NCBI GenBank assembly: GCA_003170295.1
Contig: PNAJ01000061.1
Coordinates: 33,630 to 97,629, forward strand
From: Bryobacterales bacterium
GTDB taxonomy: Bacteria > Acidobacteriota > Terriglobia > Bryobacterales > Bryobacteraceae
DNA length: 64,000 nt
Direction: 5' to 3'
The notes beneath the pieces were generated by a model that had not been told where the DNA came from, did no database searches, and saw only the letters and a program-made list of their open reading frames with translations. Below, piece after piece: positions 52,786 to 62,021 of the stretch. Position 1 is the stretch's first letter; each line of letters begins with the position of its first letter. The position numbers and the translations under genes are program-made.

Positions 52786-53987
52786 GGCGCGTTGCCGTTA
52801 CCGGCATCGGCGTAATCTCGGGGCTTGGCGCGAATCGCGAATCATTCTGGCGCGCGCTCGCCGCGGGGGAGAGCGGCATCCGGCCAATGGAACTGGTCGC
52901 GACCGGAACCGTTCGTTTCCCGAATGCAGCCGAGGTGCGCGATTATCACGCAGCCGATCACTTCGATGAAAAAGAAGTCGCGTTACTAGATCGGTTCGCG
53001 CAATTCGCCGCGGTCGCTGCGCGCGAGGCGGTACTCGACGCGTCGATCGTTTGGACTCAAGACCTGCGCGAGCGCACCGCGATCGTCACCGGCTCCTCCA
53101 CCGGCGGGCAGACTAGCGAGGACGAATCGTTTCGCGATTACTACGAGCGCAAGCAGACCCGCTTCTCGCCCTTCGCGATTCCCAAAGCGATGTCGAACGC
53201 CGGAGCGAGCCGCATCTCGTTGGAGCACGGCGTCACCGGACCCGTCTACACGGTATCGACCGCGTGCTCCTCCGCGAATCACGCCATCGGACAGGCGTTC
53301 TGGATGGTGCGCAACGGCAATGTGGAACTCGCAATCGCGGGTGGTAGTGAAGCGCCGTTTTCGCCCGGCATGCTGAAGGCGTGGGAAGGCATGCGCGTCG
53401 TTTCGCCGGACACGTGCCGGCCATTTTCGCGTGATCGCAAGGGTCTCATCCTCGGCGAAGGCGCGGGCATGCTGGTGCTGGAGCCTCTGGAACGCGCGCA
53501 GGCTCGGGGCGCGCATATCTACGGCGAAATCGCCGGATTCGGCATGTCGAGCGATGCCCATCATCTGACGCAGCCGCTTGCGGAAGGCGCGGCGAGAGCA
53601 GTGCGAGCGGCTCTTCGAGACTCTGACGCAGCCCCGGAAGCCATCGGATACATCAACGCTCATGGTACCGGAACGCTCGCCAACGATCCGACCGAGACCG
53701 ATGCCATCCGAGCGGTGTTCGGCGCGCACACTTCGAAGCTGCTGGTGAGCTCGACAAAATCGATGCACGGCCACGCGCTCGGCGCGGCTGGTGCGATCGA
53801 GGCGGCGGCGACTTTGCTCGCCCTTTCGCGCGGAATCATCCCGCCGACCGCGAATTTTCTCGGTCCCGACCCAGCTTGCGATTTGGACGTGGTCCCGAAC
53901 ATCGCCCGCGCAGTCGAGGTCGAGTGGGCGCTCTCGAACTCATTCGCGTTCGGCGGCCTGAACGCGGTGCTTGCATTGCGGCGTTGA
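52782..53987 (+). CDS. Beta-ketoacyl-ACP synthase (FabF-like)
   Basis: A 401-residue ketosynthase starting with TTG or ATG-like context (MRRVAVTGIGVISGLG), overlapping the ACP by 4 nt. The active site Cys is in VSTACSSANHAIG, with the His motifs INAHGTGTLANDPTETDAI and KSMHGHALGAAGAIEA, and the C-terminal SNSFAFGGLNAVLALRR. It is a KAS II-type condensing enzyme. A housekeeping fabF usually sits with other fab genes; here it is beside only an ACP and a type III PKS operon, which suggests a specialised role. Confidence 0.93.
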   Translation: MRRVAVTGIGVISGLGANRESFWRALAAGESGIRPMELVATGTVRFPNAAEVRDYHAADHFDEKEVALLDRFAQFAAVAAREAVLDASIVWTQDLRERTAIVTGSSTGGQTSEDESFRDYYERKQTRFSPFAIPKAMSNAGASRISLEHGVTGPVYTVSTACSSANHAIGQAFWMVRNGNVELAIAGGSEAPFSPGMLKAWEGMRVVSPDTCRPFSRDRKGLILGEGAGMLVLEPLERAQARGAHIYGEIAGFGMSSDAHHLTQPLAEGAARAVRAALRDSDAAPEAIGYINAHGTGTLANDPTETDAIRAVFGAHTSKLLVSSTKSMHGHALGAAGAIEAAATLLALSRGIIPPTANFLGPDPACDLDVVPNIARAVEVEWALSNSFAFGGLNAVLALRR

Positions 53988-54006
53988 TCGTCCGATCATA
54001 ATTCCA

Positions 54007-55269
54007 ATGCGCATCCTGCTCCCATTTCTGACATGCGCGACGTTATTCGCACAGACCGACCCGCCCAAGAGCTGGATCGACCCTGACACCGGCCATCGCG
54101 TCATCCGCCTAACAGACGAGCCCGGCAGCGCCAGTCTTTACTTCAATCAGAACGGCTACACGCCCGACGGCAAGAAGCTCGTCTATACCACTCCGAACGG
54201 AATTTCTACGTTCGACCTCGAAACCCGAGCCGTGAAGCAGGTAGTCTCCGGCCGCGTGCGGATTATCGAGGTCGGACACAAGTCGCAAAGTGTTTTCTAC
54301 ACCAAAGGCGGTGCCGTCTTCGTCACCGATGTTGAGACCTTAGACACCCACGAGATCGGGCAACTTCCGCCACGTGGTTCCGTCGTGACCGTCAACGCCG
54401 ATGAGACGTTGCTCGCTGGCACGTATACGGAAGCCCCTGGTCCGGCTGGCAACGCATACGCTTCTCCGCAACGCCCCGCGCAAGGGTCTGATCAAGCTGC
54501 TCAATCCCATCCCCTCGACCAGCCCGCCAACAAGGGGCAAATGATGGAGCAGCGGCTGGCCGCTCACATCCCTATGGGGATGTTCGTCATGAATACGAAA
54601 ACGGGCGAGATCAAGACCATTCATAAGAGCACCGATTGGCTCAACCACTTGCTCTTTTCTCCCACCGACCCCACGCTCCTGATGTTTTGCCATGAAGGAC
54701 CGTGGCACAAGGTCGATCGCATCTGGACCATCCATACCGACGGTTCGCAAATCACCAAGGTCCACACGCGCACCATGACGATGGAGATTTTCGGCCACGA
54801 ATTCTGGAGCGCCGACGGCAAGACCATCTGGTACGATCTGCAAACTCCGCGCGGCGAGGATTTTTTCCTAGCGGGCTACAGAGTCGATACCGGAGAGCGC
54901 ACCTGGTATCACCTCCAGCGTAATGAGTGGTCGATTCACTTCAACGTCACGCGCGATGGCAAGCTTTTCTGTGGCGATGGCGGCGATCCCGGCCAGGTGG
55001 CTCATGCTCCCGCGGGCGAATGGATTTATTTGTTCCGGCCCGAGCTCATCGCCAATCGCGGCGGTTTGGATAAAAGTGACGATAAAGGCCTAATCAGCTC
55101 CGGCGTTCTTCGAGCCGAAAAACTGGTGAACATGTCGAAGCACAAGTATCATCTGGAGCCGAACGTCAGCTTCAGCCCCGATTCAAGCTGGGTGATCTTC
55201 CGCTCCAACATGTTCGGCCCCACCCATGTATTTGCCGTCGAGATCGCCAGATCCTCGGCAATGTTCTAA
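54007..55269 (+). CDS. Secreted oligogalacturonate lyase-like protein
   Basis: A 420-residue exported protein started at MRILLPFLTCATLFAQ. It is a seven-bladed propeller of the oligogalacturonate lyase family (PF14583 type): WIDPDTGHRVIRLTDEPGS, LYFNQNGYTPDGKKLVYTT, MFCHEGPWHKVDRIW, MEIFGHEFWSADGKTIWYD and EPNVSFSPDSSWVIFRSNM. The His residues in these loops are candidates for the metal-binding active site. It would act on pectin-derived oligosaccharides, but family members with other roles exist. Confidence 0.82.
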   Translation: MRILLPFLTCATLFAQTDPPKSWIDPDTGHRVIRLTDEPGSASLYFNQNGYTPDGKKLVYTTPNGISTFDLETRAVKQVVSGRVRIIEVGHKSQSVFYTKGGAVFVTDVETLDTHEIGQLPPRGSVVTVNADETLLAGTYTEAPGPAGNAYASPQRPAQGSDQAAQSHPLDQPANKGQMMEQRLAAHIPMGMFVMNTKTGEIKTIHKSTDWLNHLLFSPTDPTLLMFCHEGPWHKVDRIWTIHTDGSQITKVHTRTMTMEIFGHEFWSADGKTIWYDLQTPRGEDFFLAGYRVDTGERTWYHLQRNEWSIHFNVTRDGKLFCGDGGDPGQVAHAPAGEWIYLFRPELIANRGGLDKSDDKGLISSGVLRAEKLVNMSKHKYHLEPNVSFSPDSSWVIFRSNMFGPTHVFAVEIARSSAMF

Positions 55270-55280
55270 CGGGACGATCC

Positions 55281-55305
55281 ACTGAGCCGCGACCACAGGG
55301 AGCGG
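55281..55305. repeat. CCGCTCCCT-family repeat, half copy
   Basis: ACTGAGCCGCGACCACAGGGAGCGG, the consensus-like right arm of the palindromes at 17503 and 36463, in the gap between the lyase and iorA genes. Confidence 0.65.
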
Positions 55306-55376
55306 AGCGGGGAAGCGCTTTTTTGCACCCTCTGAATGCCTGCGCCCCCTCTGTCTTCGTGCTATTTGTTTGACAA

Positions 55377-55401
55377 GGTGGCGCAGGCGGTTTCGCCTGC
55401 G
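55377..55401. repeat. GGTGGC-hairpin repeat, copy 3
   Basis: GGTGGCGCAGGCGGTTTCGCCTGCG; stem CGCAGGCG/CGCCTGCG. Confidence 0.55.
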
Positions 55402-55461
55402 TTCGATTTTCCCGCTTTTTCAGTATCCTGCTAAGCTGGTTTTTGTCAGGAGAAATACCTT

Positions 55462-55971
55462 ATGGCTTTTAAGCTGACCGTGAACGGGCAAACGACCTCG
55501 GTCGATGCCCCACCCGATATGCCTCTTTTGTGGGTCCTGCGGGACGTGCTCAACCTGCGCGGCACCAAATATGGTTGCGGCATCGGCGCGTGCGGCGCAT
55601 GTACCGTGCACCTGAACGGCAAGGCCGTGCGCTCCTGCCTGACGCCGGTCTCGGCCGCGGCGAACCAGCCGATTATGACCGTGGAGGGCCTGTCGCTCGA
55701 TGGCACGCATCCCGTGCAGATCGCATGGCAGGATCTCGACGTACCGCAATGCGGATACTGTCAGGCCGGACAGATGATGTCCGCGGCAGCACTTCTTACC
55801 AAGACCCTGAAGCCCACTGACAAGGACATCGATACCGCGATGAACGGGAATCTGTGCCGCTGTGGAACCTATCTGCGCATCCGCGCCGCGGTCCACAAAG
55901 CGGCCGAATTGGCTGCGAATAAAGCTCCGCACAAGTCGACCGGTGCCGCCATGCAGCAGGAGGAGTTGTAA
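55462..55971 (+). CDS. (2Fe-2S) subunit of molybdenum hydroxylase (IorA-like)
   Basis: A 169-residue small subunit with two clusters: [15 protein letters not shown]...SCLTP (plant-type ferredoxin site) and [15 protein letters not shown]...[13 protein letters not shown] (alpha-helical site). A ribosome site (CAGGAG) precedes the ATG. It passes electrons from the molybdenum cofactor of the large subunit to an acceptor. The large subunit starts two bases after its stop. The C-terminal ~15 residues are Ala/Gln-rich. Confidence 0.93.
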   Translation: MAFKLTVNGQTTSVDAPPDMPLLWVLRDVLNLRGTKYGCGIGACGACTVHLNGKAVRSCLTPVSAAANQPIMTVEGLSLDGTHPVQIAWQDLDVPQCGYCQAGQMMSAAALLTKTLKPTDKDIDTAMNGNLCRCGTYLRIRAAVHKAAELAANKAPHKSTGAAMQQEEL

Positions 55972-55972
55972 G

Positions 55973-58237
55973 ATGAGACGCCCCAATGTAGGTATAGACC
56001 GTCGTTCTTTTCTCAAGGTAAGCGCGTTCGGCGCTGGCGGAGTGTTGATCGGCCTGCAAATGGAGCCGGAAGCCAAGGCGCAAGGCCGCGGAGCCCCAGC
56101 CGCGCCACCCGATCCACACGCTTATATAAAGGTCGCCGCCGACGGCACGGTCACCATCATGGCGAAAAACCCCGAAGTCGGCCAGGGCATTCGAACGATG
56201 CTCCCCATGCTGATCGCCGAGGAGCTCGATGTCGATTGGAAATCCGTCAAAATCGAGCAAACCGATTTCGACGACACGAAATACGCCCAACAAAGCGCGG
56301 GCGGCAGCACCGGTACCCCCAATAACTGGACGCCGATGCGGCAGGTGGGAGCCGGCGGACGCGCCATGTTCATCACCGCCGCCGCGCAAACATGGAAGGT
56401 TCCCGAAGCCGAATGCACTACCACTTCCGGACGCGTGCTGCATCAGGCCTCAAATCGCTCCCTCGGGTACGGAGAACTCGCTGCCACAGTCGCGACGCTC
56501 CCAGCACCCGCTCCCGCGAGCCTGAAGTTCAAGGATCCCAAGGATTACAAGATTATCGGCCACTCGCAAACGGGCACCGACGTCGGCGCCATTGTTACCG
56601 GCAAGGCGATTTTCAACATCGACGTCGTCGTTCCTGGCATGCAGTACGCCGTGTTCGAGAAATGCGGCGTATTCGGCGGCAAAGTCGTCACCTCCAATAT
56701 CGAAGACATCAAGAAACTGCCCGGCGTTAAGAATGCCTTTGTCATCGAACGGCCCGACATTACCGACGCGGTTCTGCCAGGCGACCCCGGCCTCGAAAAC
56801 GGCATCGCGATTCTCGCCGACACCTGGTGGCACGCTCAATCGGCGCGCAAACAACTGAAAGTCGAGTGGAACGAAGGCTCCCGCGCGCAGTATAGCAGCG
56901 TCGCTTACGCTCAAAAAGCGGGCGAGCTGAGCAAGCAGGCTCCACAGCGGGAAATCCGCAAGGACGGCGATCCCGACGGGACCCTCAAAGGCGCTGCCAA
57001 AGTAATCGAGGCGGCGTACTCGTATCCGTTCATCGCCCACGCTCCGCTCGAACCGCAGAACTGCACTGCAAACTTCAAAGACGGCAAGGTCGAAATCTGG
57101 ACCAACAGCCAGACCCCCGCCAACGGCCGCCGGATGGTGATGCAAACGCTTGGCCTCAAGGATAACGAGATCACGGTCCACATGGTCCGAGGCGGTGGCG
57201 GTTTCGGACGCCGTCTGTATAACGATTACATGGTGGAGGCCGCTTATATTTCGAAGCAAGCGGGCGTGCCCGTGAAACTCGTGTGGTCCCGCGAAGACGA
57301 CATGACGCACGATTATTATCGTCCCGGCGGATTCCAGTATCTGAAAGCCGGGCTCGATGGGTCGGGAAAAGTGGTCGCCTGGCGCAATCACTTCATCAGC
57401 TACGGAGAAGGAGAGCGCTTCGTCGCATCTGGCGCCATGGGACCGACGGAATTTCCGCAGCGTTTCGTCCCGAATTATGCGCTGAATGCCTCGGTGATGC
57501 CGTTAGGAATTCGCACCGGAGCACTCCGAGCGCCGAGCAGCAATGCGTTCGCGTTCGTGATCCAATCGTTCATTGACGAGCTCGCTCATGCCGCGGGCAA
57601 AGACCCTGTCGAGTTTCGATTGGCGCTGCTCGATTCCTCAGCTCCTGTCGTTCAACAAGGTGCCGCGCAGCCGGCCCCAGCAGGTGGGCGTGGCGGCGGG
57701 CCTCCCGGAATGAACGCGGAACGGATGAAAGGCGTCATGCATCTGGTCGCCGAGAAATCCGGTTGGGGCAAGCGCACGCTTCCCAAAGGCACCGCGATGG
57801 GCGTCGCATTCCATTTCAGCCATCAGGGATATTTCGCCGAAGTGGCCGAGGTAAAGGTCGACTCCGCGAACAAAGTGAAGATCAATAAAATCTGGGTCGC
57901 CGCCGACGTGGGGAGCCAGATTATCAATCCGAGCGCAGCCGATAACATCGTGCAAGGCGGAGTCATCGACGGATTGAGCGAGATGATGTCGCAGGAGATC
58001 ACTATCGAAAAGGGCCGCATCGTGCAGACGAATTACAATACGCACGGCATGGTTCGCCTCGCGCAGTCGCCTCCGGTGATTGAGGTTCACTACCTCAAAT
58101 CGACCTATTCTCCGACAGGCCTCGGTGAACCGGCTTTGCCGCCGATTCTGCCGGCTGTATCGAACGCCATTTTTACGGCCACCGGCAAACGAATCCGCCA
58201 GTTGCCTCTGTCAAAGTCCGGATTCAGCTGGGCGTAG
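55973..58237 (+). CDS. Molybdopterin-dependent hydroxylase large subunit (IorB-like), Tat-exported
   Basis: A 754-residue protein started at MRRPNVGIDRRSFLK; the track start lies inside iorA. It has a Tat signal (DRRSFLKVSAFGAGG). The xanthine-dehydrogenase-like aldehyde oxidase fold shows AKNPEVGQGIRTMLPMLIAEELD, AHAPLEPQNCTANFKDG, VRGGGGFGRRLYNDYMVEAA, GALRAPSSNAFAFVIQSFIDE and the C-terminal GLGEPALPPILPAVSNAI with the catalytic Glu. The substrate of the isoquinoline-oxidoreductase-like branch in Acidobacteriota is unknown. A short GH97 N-terminal-domain gene overlaps its stop by one base. Confidence 0.9.
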   Translation: MRRPNVGIDRRSFLKVSAFGAGGVLIGLQMEPEAKAQGRGAPAAPPDPHAYIKVAADGTVTIMAKNPEVGQGIRTMLPMLIAEELDVDWKSVKIEQTDFDDTKYAQQSAGGSTGTPNNWTPMRQVGAGGRAMFITAAAQTWKVPEAECTTTSGRVLHQASNRSLGYGELAATVATLPAPAPASLKFKDPKDYKIIGHSQTGTDVGAIVTGKAIFNIDVVVPGMQYAVFEKCGVFGGKVVTSNIEDIKKLPGVKNAFVIERPDITDAVLPGDPGLENGIAILADTWWHAQSARKQLKVEWNEGSRAQYSSVAYAQKAGELSKQAPQREIRKDGDPDGTLKGAAKVIEAAYSYPFIAHAPLEPQNCTANFKDGKVEIWTNSQTPANGRRMVMQTLGLKDNEITVHMVRGGGGFGRRLYNDYMVEAAYISKQAGVPVKLVWSREDDMTHDYYRPGGFQYLKAGLDGSGKVVAWRNHFISYGEGERFVASGAMGPTEFPQRFVPNYALNASVMPLGIRTGALRAPSSNAFAFVIQSFIDELAHAAGKDPVEFRLALLDSSAPVVQQGAAQPAPAGGRGGGPPGMNAERMKGVMHLVAEKSGWGKRTLPKGTAMGVAFHFSHQGYFAEVAEVKVDSANKVKINKIWVAADVGSQIINPSAADNIVQGGVIDGLSEMMSQEITIEKGRIVQTNYNTHGMVRLAQSPPVIEVHYLKSTYSPTGLGEPALPPILPAVSNAIFTATGKRIRQLPLSKSGFSWA

Positions 58238-58851
58238 TGTATCGTCTGCTCGCATTCGTCTCCTTGGCATGTGCGGCGTTCGCTCAAGACGAGCGCCGCG
58301 TTAAATCGCCAAACGGACAGATCGAATTCCGCCTGTTCATCGCGACGCAGGAAAACAGCAATCTTTCCAGAATCGCCTACCAAGTGTTTTATCGCGGGAA
58401 GCCTTTGCTCGAAACGTCGTTCCTGGGCCTGGATATTCTGGACCAGGAACCATTGCTGGGTGAAAACGTCGGCCTGACCTCCTCCAGCTCCGCGAAAAGC
58501 GCGAAGTATAATTCGCTGGTCGGGAAATATATGCAGAACGGCTCTCTAGGCCGTCTGATTAACGTCGAAGTGCGCGCCTATGATGATGGCGTCGCATTCC
58601 GCTATGTGATCCCTCCGTCAACTCCGCTCATCGAGATCCTGATTGCGGAAGAAGCCACAGAGTTTCGATCCGCGCCGGGCGCCGTCTTCGAGGTCACGGA
58701 GTCAAAATCGAAAGACTATCCGCCGATGCATCTGATCCATTCGGATCAAAAGACCTTGCTCACCCGGCTGGATCGTCCGTTTCAAGGAGCTACTCCCCTG
58801 ACGTGCCCTTGGCGAATCATCGCGATCGGGCCCGATTTTAAGGTCAATTAA
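58237..58851 (+). CDS. Stand-alone GH97 N-terminal domain protein
   Basis: A 204-residue exported protein. A GTG start shares a base with the iorB stop. The signal peptide is MYRLLAFVSLACAAFAQ, followed by the GH97 N-terminal beta-sandwich (SPNGQIEFRLFIATQ, IAYQVFYRGKPLLETSFLGL, DDGVAFRYVIPP). It ends where the catalytic TIM barrel of GH97 glycosidases would begin, so it has no catalytic domain. It may be a decayed glycosidase or a carbohydrate-binding module that works alone; the coupling to iorB points to the second. Confidence 0.82.
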   Translation: MYRLLAFVSLACAAFAQDERRVKSPNGQIEFRLFIATQENSNLSRIAYQVFYRGKPLLETSFLGLDILDQEPLLGENVGLTSSSSAKSAKYNSLVGKYMQNGSLGRLINVEVRAYDDGVAFRYVIPPSTPLIEILIAEEATEFRSAPGAVFEVTESKSKDYPPMHLIHSDQKTLLTRLDRPFQGATPLTCPWRIIAIGPDFKVN

Positions 58852-58942
58852 GCCTTCTTGGAGGGCGATTTTAGCGAATTTAAGGTCGTTTAAGGCCGCG
58901 TTGTCAAAATACCTCGATTTAGGCCGATATGCGTTTTGATCG

Positions 58943-61489
58943 ATGACGTCCGTGGGTTATCTGCGTAAGTACGGTTGGGTGGCGGCGGCTGGTCTGGCGC
59001 TGCTCGCGTCGATGCTCGCTGTGGAAAAATCCCGAGGTCCGGACTTGCGCGGCCGCACCTTCCGGATGGGCTACGAGGAATCCCCTCCGAGCCAGTTCGT
59101 CATGCCGGACGGCTCTCCGGCGGGAGCGGCCATCGATGTAGTGCGTGAAGCGGCGCGGCGGCGCGGCATCCAGCTCGTGTGGGTTCACAGCCATCACGGC
59201 GCGGAAGCAGCGATGGCTTCGGGCGAAGTGGATGTATGGCCTGTCTTTAGCGTTTTTCCCTGGCGAGCCTCCCGCTACTTCGTCAGCCGCCCCTATGTGT
59301 GCGTGCGGTACTGGCTGGTGGTGAATCAAGACAGCTGGCTGACCAGCACCAGCCAAATGAACGGCCGCTCGGTGGGAGTCCAATACGCGGGAACGCAAGG
59401 ATCCGTCGTAAGGTGGTTTTTGCCCGAGGCGCGAAGCGTGGCGCAATCGAACGTGGGAATTTTCCCTGCCGTTTGCAATGGACAAGTGGACGCCGGTCTG
59501 GTTGCGGAGAGAGTAGAACACCGGATTCCGGAGGTTCAAGAGGGTCCTTGCGCCGGCCGGTCCTTTCGCTATTTGCCCATTCCGAACGCGAATGGAAACG
59601 CAGGAGTGGCGGCGACGCTCACCAATCCCGACGCCAAATGGGTGGCGATCGCGCTGCGCGAGGAAATCAGCAATATGGGGCGCGATGGCACCATGGCCGG
59701 CATCTATTTCCGGCGGTTCCACCAATCGAACAACGACGCCTTGATGATCGATTTGACGGAGGACGTGAAACGGCGCAACCTGCTGCTGACGGTTGCGATC
59801 GGAGCCCTGTTCCTGATTCTCGGCGTGATTTGCTGGCAATATCGGCGCATGCGCACAGCTTGGAAAAGGGCGGACGAAGCGACCGCGGCGAAATCGGAGT
59901 TTCTGGCGAACATGAGCCACGAGATTCGCACCCCGATGAACGGCGTGATCGGGATGACAAGTCTTCTGCTCCATATGGATTTGGCGCCGGAGCAGAGGGA
60001 ATGCGCCGAGACAGTACGGCGGTCCGGTGATGCGTTGCTGATCGTACTCAACGACATTCTGGACTTCTCCAAACTGGAAGCGAGAAAGGTGCAGATCGAA
60101 TCCGTGCCCTTCGATCTCCGCCCGATCCTCGAAGATGTGAATGACATGCTGGCTCCGCAGGCGGAGGGTCGAGGCCTCGACCTGGTGCTGGAGTATCCGG
60201 CGACGTTGCCCCAGCGCTTCCTGGGCGATGGTGGGCGCATTCGCCAGGTGATGACGAATCTGGTGGGCAATGCGATCAAGTTCACGCCGAGGGACCATGT
60301 ATTGATTACCGTGACCTCCCAAACCCTGGATGCCGGACAAGCAAGTATGCTGGTTGCTATTCAGGACACGGGGCTCGGTATCCCGGCAAACAAAATCGAT
60401 GTGCTGTTCCAGAAATTCAGCCAGGTGGACGGCTCGACCACGCGTAAACATGGGGGCACGGGACTGGGCCTCGCGATCTCAAAACAACTGGTGGATCTGA
60501 TGGGCGGGTCGATGGGCGTCGAGAGCCTGGTGGGTGAGGGGTCGACGTTCTGGTTCGAAGTACCTCTGATGCTCGATTCCGAGCCGGAGGCGGCGGCGCC
60601 CTTGCCGGAATTGCAGGGCTTGCGGGTGCTGATCGTCGACGATAACGAGGTGAGTTGCCGCGTTCTGCGTGAACAGGTCACGAGTTGGGAGATGCGGAAC
60701 GAGAGCCTCCGATCAGGCGCATGTGTGATTGCTGCGTTGTCGAGAGCTACCGCCGACGGAGACCCGTACGATTTTCTGTTGCTCGACCTCCAGATGCCGG
60801 AGATGAATGCAGCAGAGGTGACCGCGTCGGTAAGATCAACGCCGGCGATAAGGGATATATCGATCATCATGCTGACGTCCAGCAGTGACAGGCATGGCCG
60901 CGCCAATGAACTGCTGGACGAAGGCGTGGATGCGTGCCTGACCAAGCCCGTACGACAATCGCACTTGCGGAACGCGCTGGCGATGACGCGGGCCAGAGGA
61001 CTGAATCGCAGCGCCCAAAGTCCCCTGGACGGTCCGCTCGATGCCGCTGCAAACGGTTCTCGCTCGATCGACAGCCTCAGGGGGAGGTTCGCGAGCGAGA
61101 CTTTGCGGGTGCTGGTGGCCGATGACAACGCAGTGAACCAGAGGGTGGCTGTACGGATGTTGGAAAGGCTCGGCCTTCGTCCTGATGTGGCTGGAAACGG
61201 ACTGGAGGCGGTGCGGATGTTGAGAGAGCTGCCCTACGACGCCGTGTTCATGGATTGTCAAATGCCCGAGATGGACGGATACGAGGCGACGAGGGAAATT
61301 CGACGAACCGAGAAGCAGGGCCAGCACATCGCAATTATCGCCATGACGGCCGATGCACTCGCGGGCGCTCGGGAACGATGCCTGGCGGCTGGGATGGACG
61401 ATTATATTTCCAAGCCGGTAAAGATCGAGGACCTCTCCAAGGCGATCGAGAAATGGCTTTTGTCAGTGGCTCAGCCCATTCTAGTGTGA
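58943..61489 (+). CDS. Hybrid sensor histidine kinase with periplasmic solute-binding domain
   Basis: An 848-residue sensor. There is an N-terminal membrane helix, then an SBP_bac_3-like periplasmic domain (residues ~36-265: [31 protein letters not shown]). A second helix ([21 protein letters not shown], residues ~275-295) leads to HisKA ([22 protein letters not shown]), HATPase_c ([48 protein letters not shown]) and two receiver domains ([10 protein letters not shown] with [23 protein letters not shown] with [11 protein letters not shown]). It would sense a small ligand such as an amino acid or related compound. No partner regulator is adjacent. Confidence 0.93.
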   Translation: MTSVGYLRKYGWVAAAGLALLASMLAVEKSRGPDLRGRTFRMGYEESPPSQFVMPDGSPAGAAIDVVREAARRRGIQLVWVHSHHGAEAAMASGEVDVWPVFSVFPWRASRYFVSRPYVCVRYWLVVNQDSWLTSTSQMNGRSVGVQYAGTQGSVVRWFLPEARSVAQSNVGIFPAVCNGQVDAGLVAERVEHRIPEVQEGPCAGRSFRYLPIPNANGNAGVAATLTNPDAKWVAIALREEISNMGRDGTMAGIYFRRFHQSNNDALMIDLTEDVKRRNLLLTVAIGALFLILGVICWQYRRMRTAWKRADEATAAKSEFLANMSHEIRTPMNGVIGMTSLLLHMDLAPEQRECAETVRRSGDALLIVLNDILDFSKLEARKVQIESVPFDLRPILEDVNDMLAPQAEGRGLDLVLEYPATLPQRFLGDGGRIRQVMTNLVGNAIKFTPRDHVLITVTSQTLDAGQASMLVAIQDTGLGIPANKIDVLFQKFSQVDGSTTRKHGGTGLGLAISKQLVDLMGGSMGVESLVGEGSTFWFEVPLMLDSEPEAAAPLPELQGLRVLIVDDNEVSCRVLREQVTSWEMRNESLRSGACVIAALSRATADGDPYDFLLLDLQMPEMNAAEVTASVRSTPAIRDISIIMLTSSSDRHGRANELLDEGVDACLTKPVRQSHLRNALAMTRARGLNRSAQSPLDGPLDAAANGSRSIDSLRGRFASETLRVLVADDNAVNQRVAVRMLERLGLRPDVAGNGLEAVRMLRELPYDAVFMDCQMPEMDGYEATREIRRTEKQGQHIAIIAMTADALAGARERCLAAGMDDYISKPVKIEDLSKAIEKWLLSVAQPILV

Positions 61490-61553
61490 TGTCCCGGCGG
61501 GACGGGGTTATAACCCCTGGCGTGAGGCCTGGGGATTCGTCGCTTATGACCGT

Positions 61554-61925
61554 CTACCGGCCGCGCACGAACTCGTACCGCTCCAGCGTGGCCGCGAATT
61601 TCGACTCCGTGTCTTCCCGCAACACGGTGCCGACGCATCGCAGCCGCACTTCGAACCGGGACCCCGCCGCCTTCGGGAAGGTGATTACGTACTCGATCGG
61701 CGCGCCAACCTGGATCGAGGTTTCCGAGGTGAACAGCACACCTGCCGAGCTTACGTTCTTCGTCTCACCCGCCGTTTTCGCACTTTCGCCGCTCCGGATA
61801 ATCTCAAATGGGAGCTTCATTTCGAACCGCCGATGCTTGCGTTGTTCCGTCACATTGTTCACCGTACTATCGACTCTATAGCCAACAAGAACTAAGGTCA
61901 ATAGGGTAAGCAGTAGATTAAACAC
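61554..61925 (-). CDS. PilZ domain protein
   Basis: A 123-residue protein in the ORF track, beginning with a GTG and a hydrophobic stretch (FNLLLTLLTLVLVGYRV). The PilZ domain follows: EQRKHRRFEMKLPFEI (RxxxR c-di-GMP motif in QRKHRRF) and ETKNVSSAGVLFTSE (D/NxSxxG motif with Asn in the first place). An alternative GTG 63 nt further in (61862) would remove the membrane-like segment. A TAGAAT hexamer six bases before the first GTG supports the longer start as a leaderless message. Probably a c-di-GMP effector. Confidence 0.78.
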   Translation of the reverse strand: MFNLLLTLLTLVLVGYRVDSTVNNVTEQRKHRRFEMKLPFEIIRSGESAKTAGETKNVSSAGVLFTSETSIQVGAPIEYVITFPKAAGSRFEVRLRCVGTVLREDTESKFAATLERYEFVRGR

Positions 61926-62021
61926 CCTATGATTCTAGTACTTGCACAAGACTAGTCCTAGGACGAAAGTTTGGCCCGGTTCGGGGCGGAGCTGCTTGGC
62001 GGGTTGTGGGAAAATGAGATC

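Noticed and set aside
58838-58895. Direct repeat TTTAAGGTC upstream of the hybrid kinase gene
   Set aside because: Two short copies only, with different flanks; not enough to call an operator.
58919-60451. 510-aa ORF on the minus strand
   Set aside because: Exact antisense of the hybrid histidine kinase gene; the plus-strand frame contains all kinase motifs. Composition (His/Arg/Pro rich) is typical of a shadow frame in GC-rich DNA.
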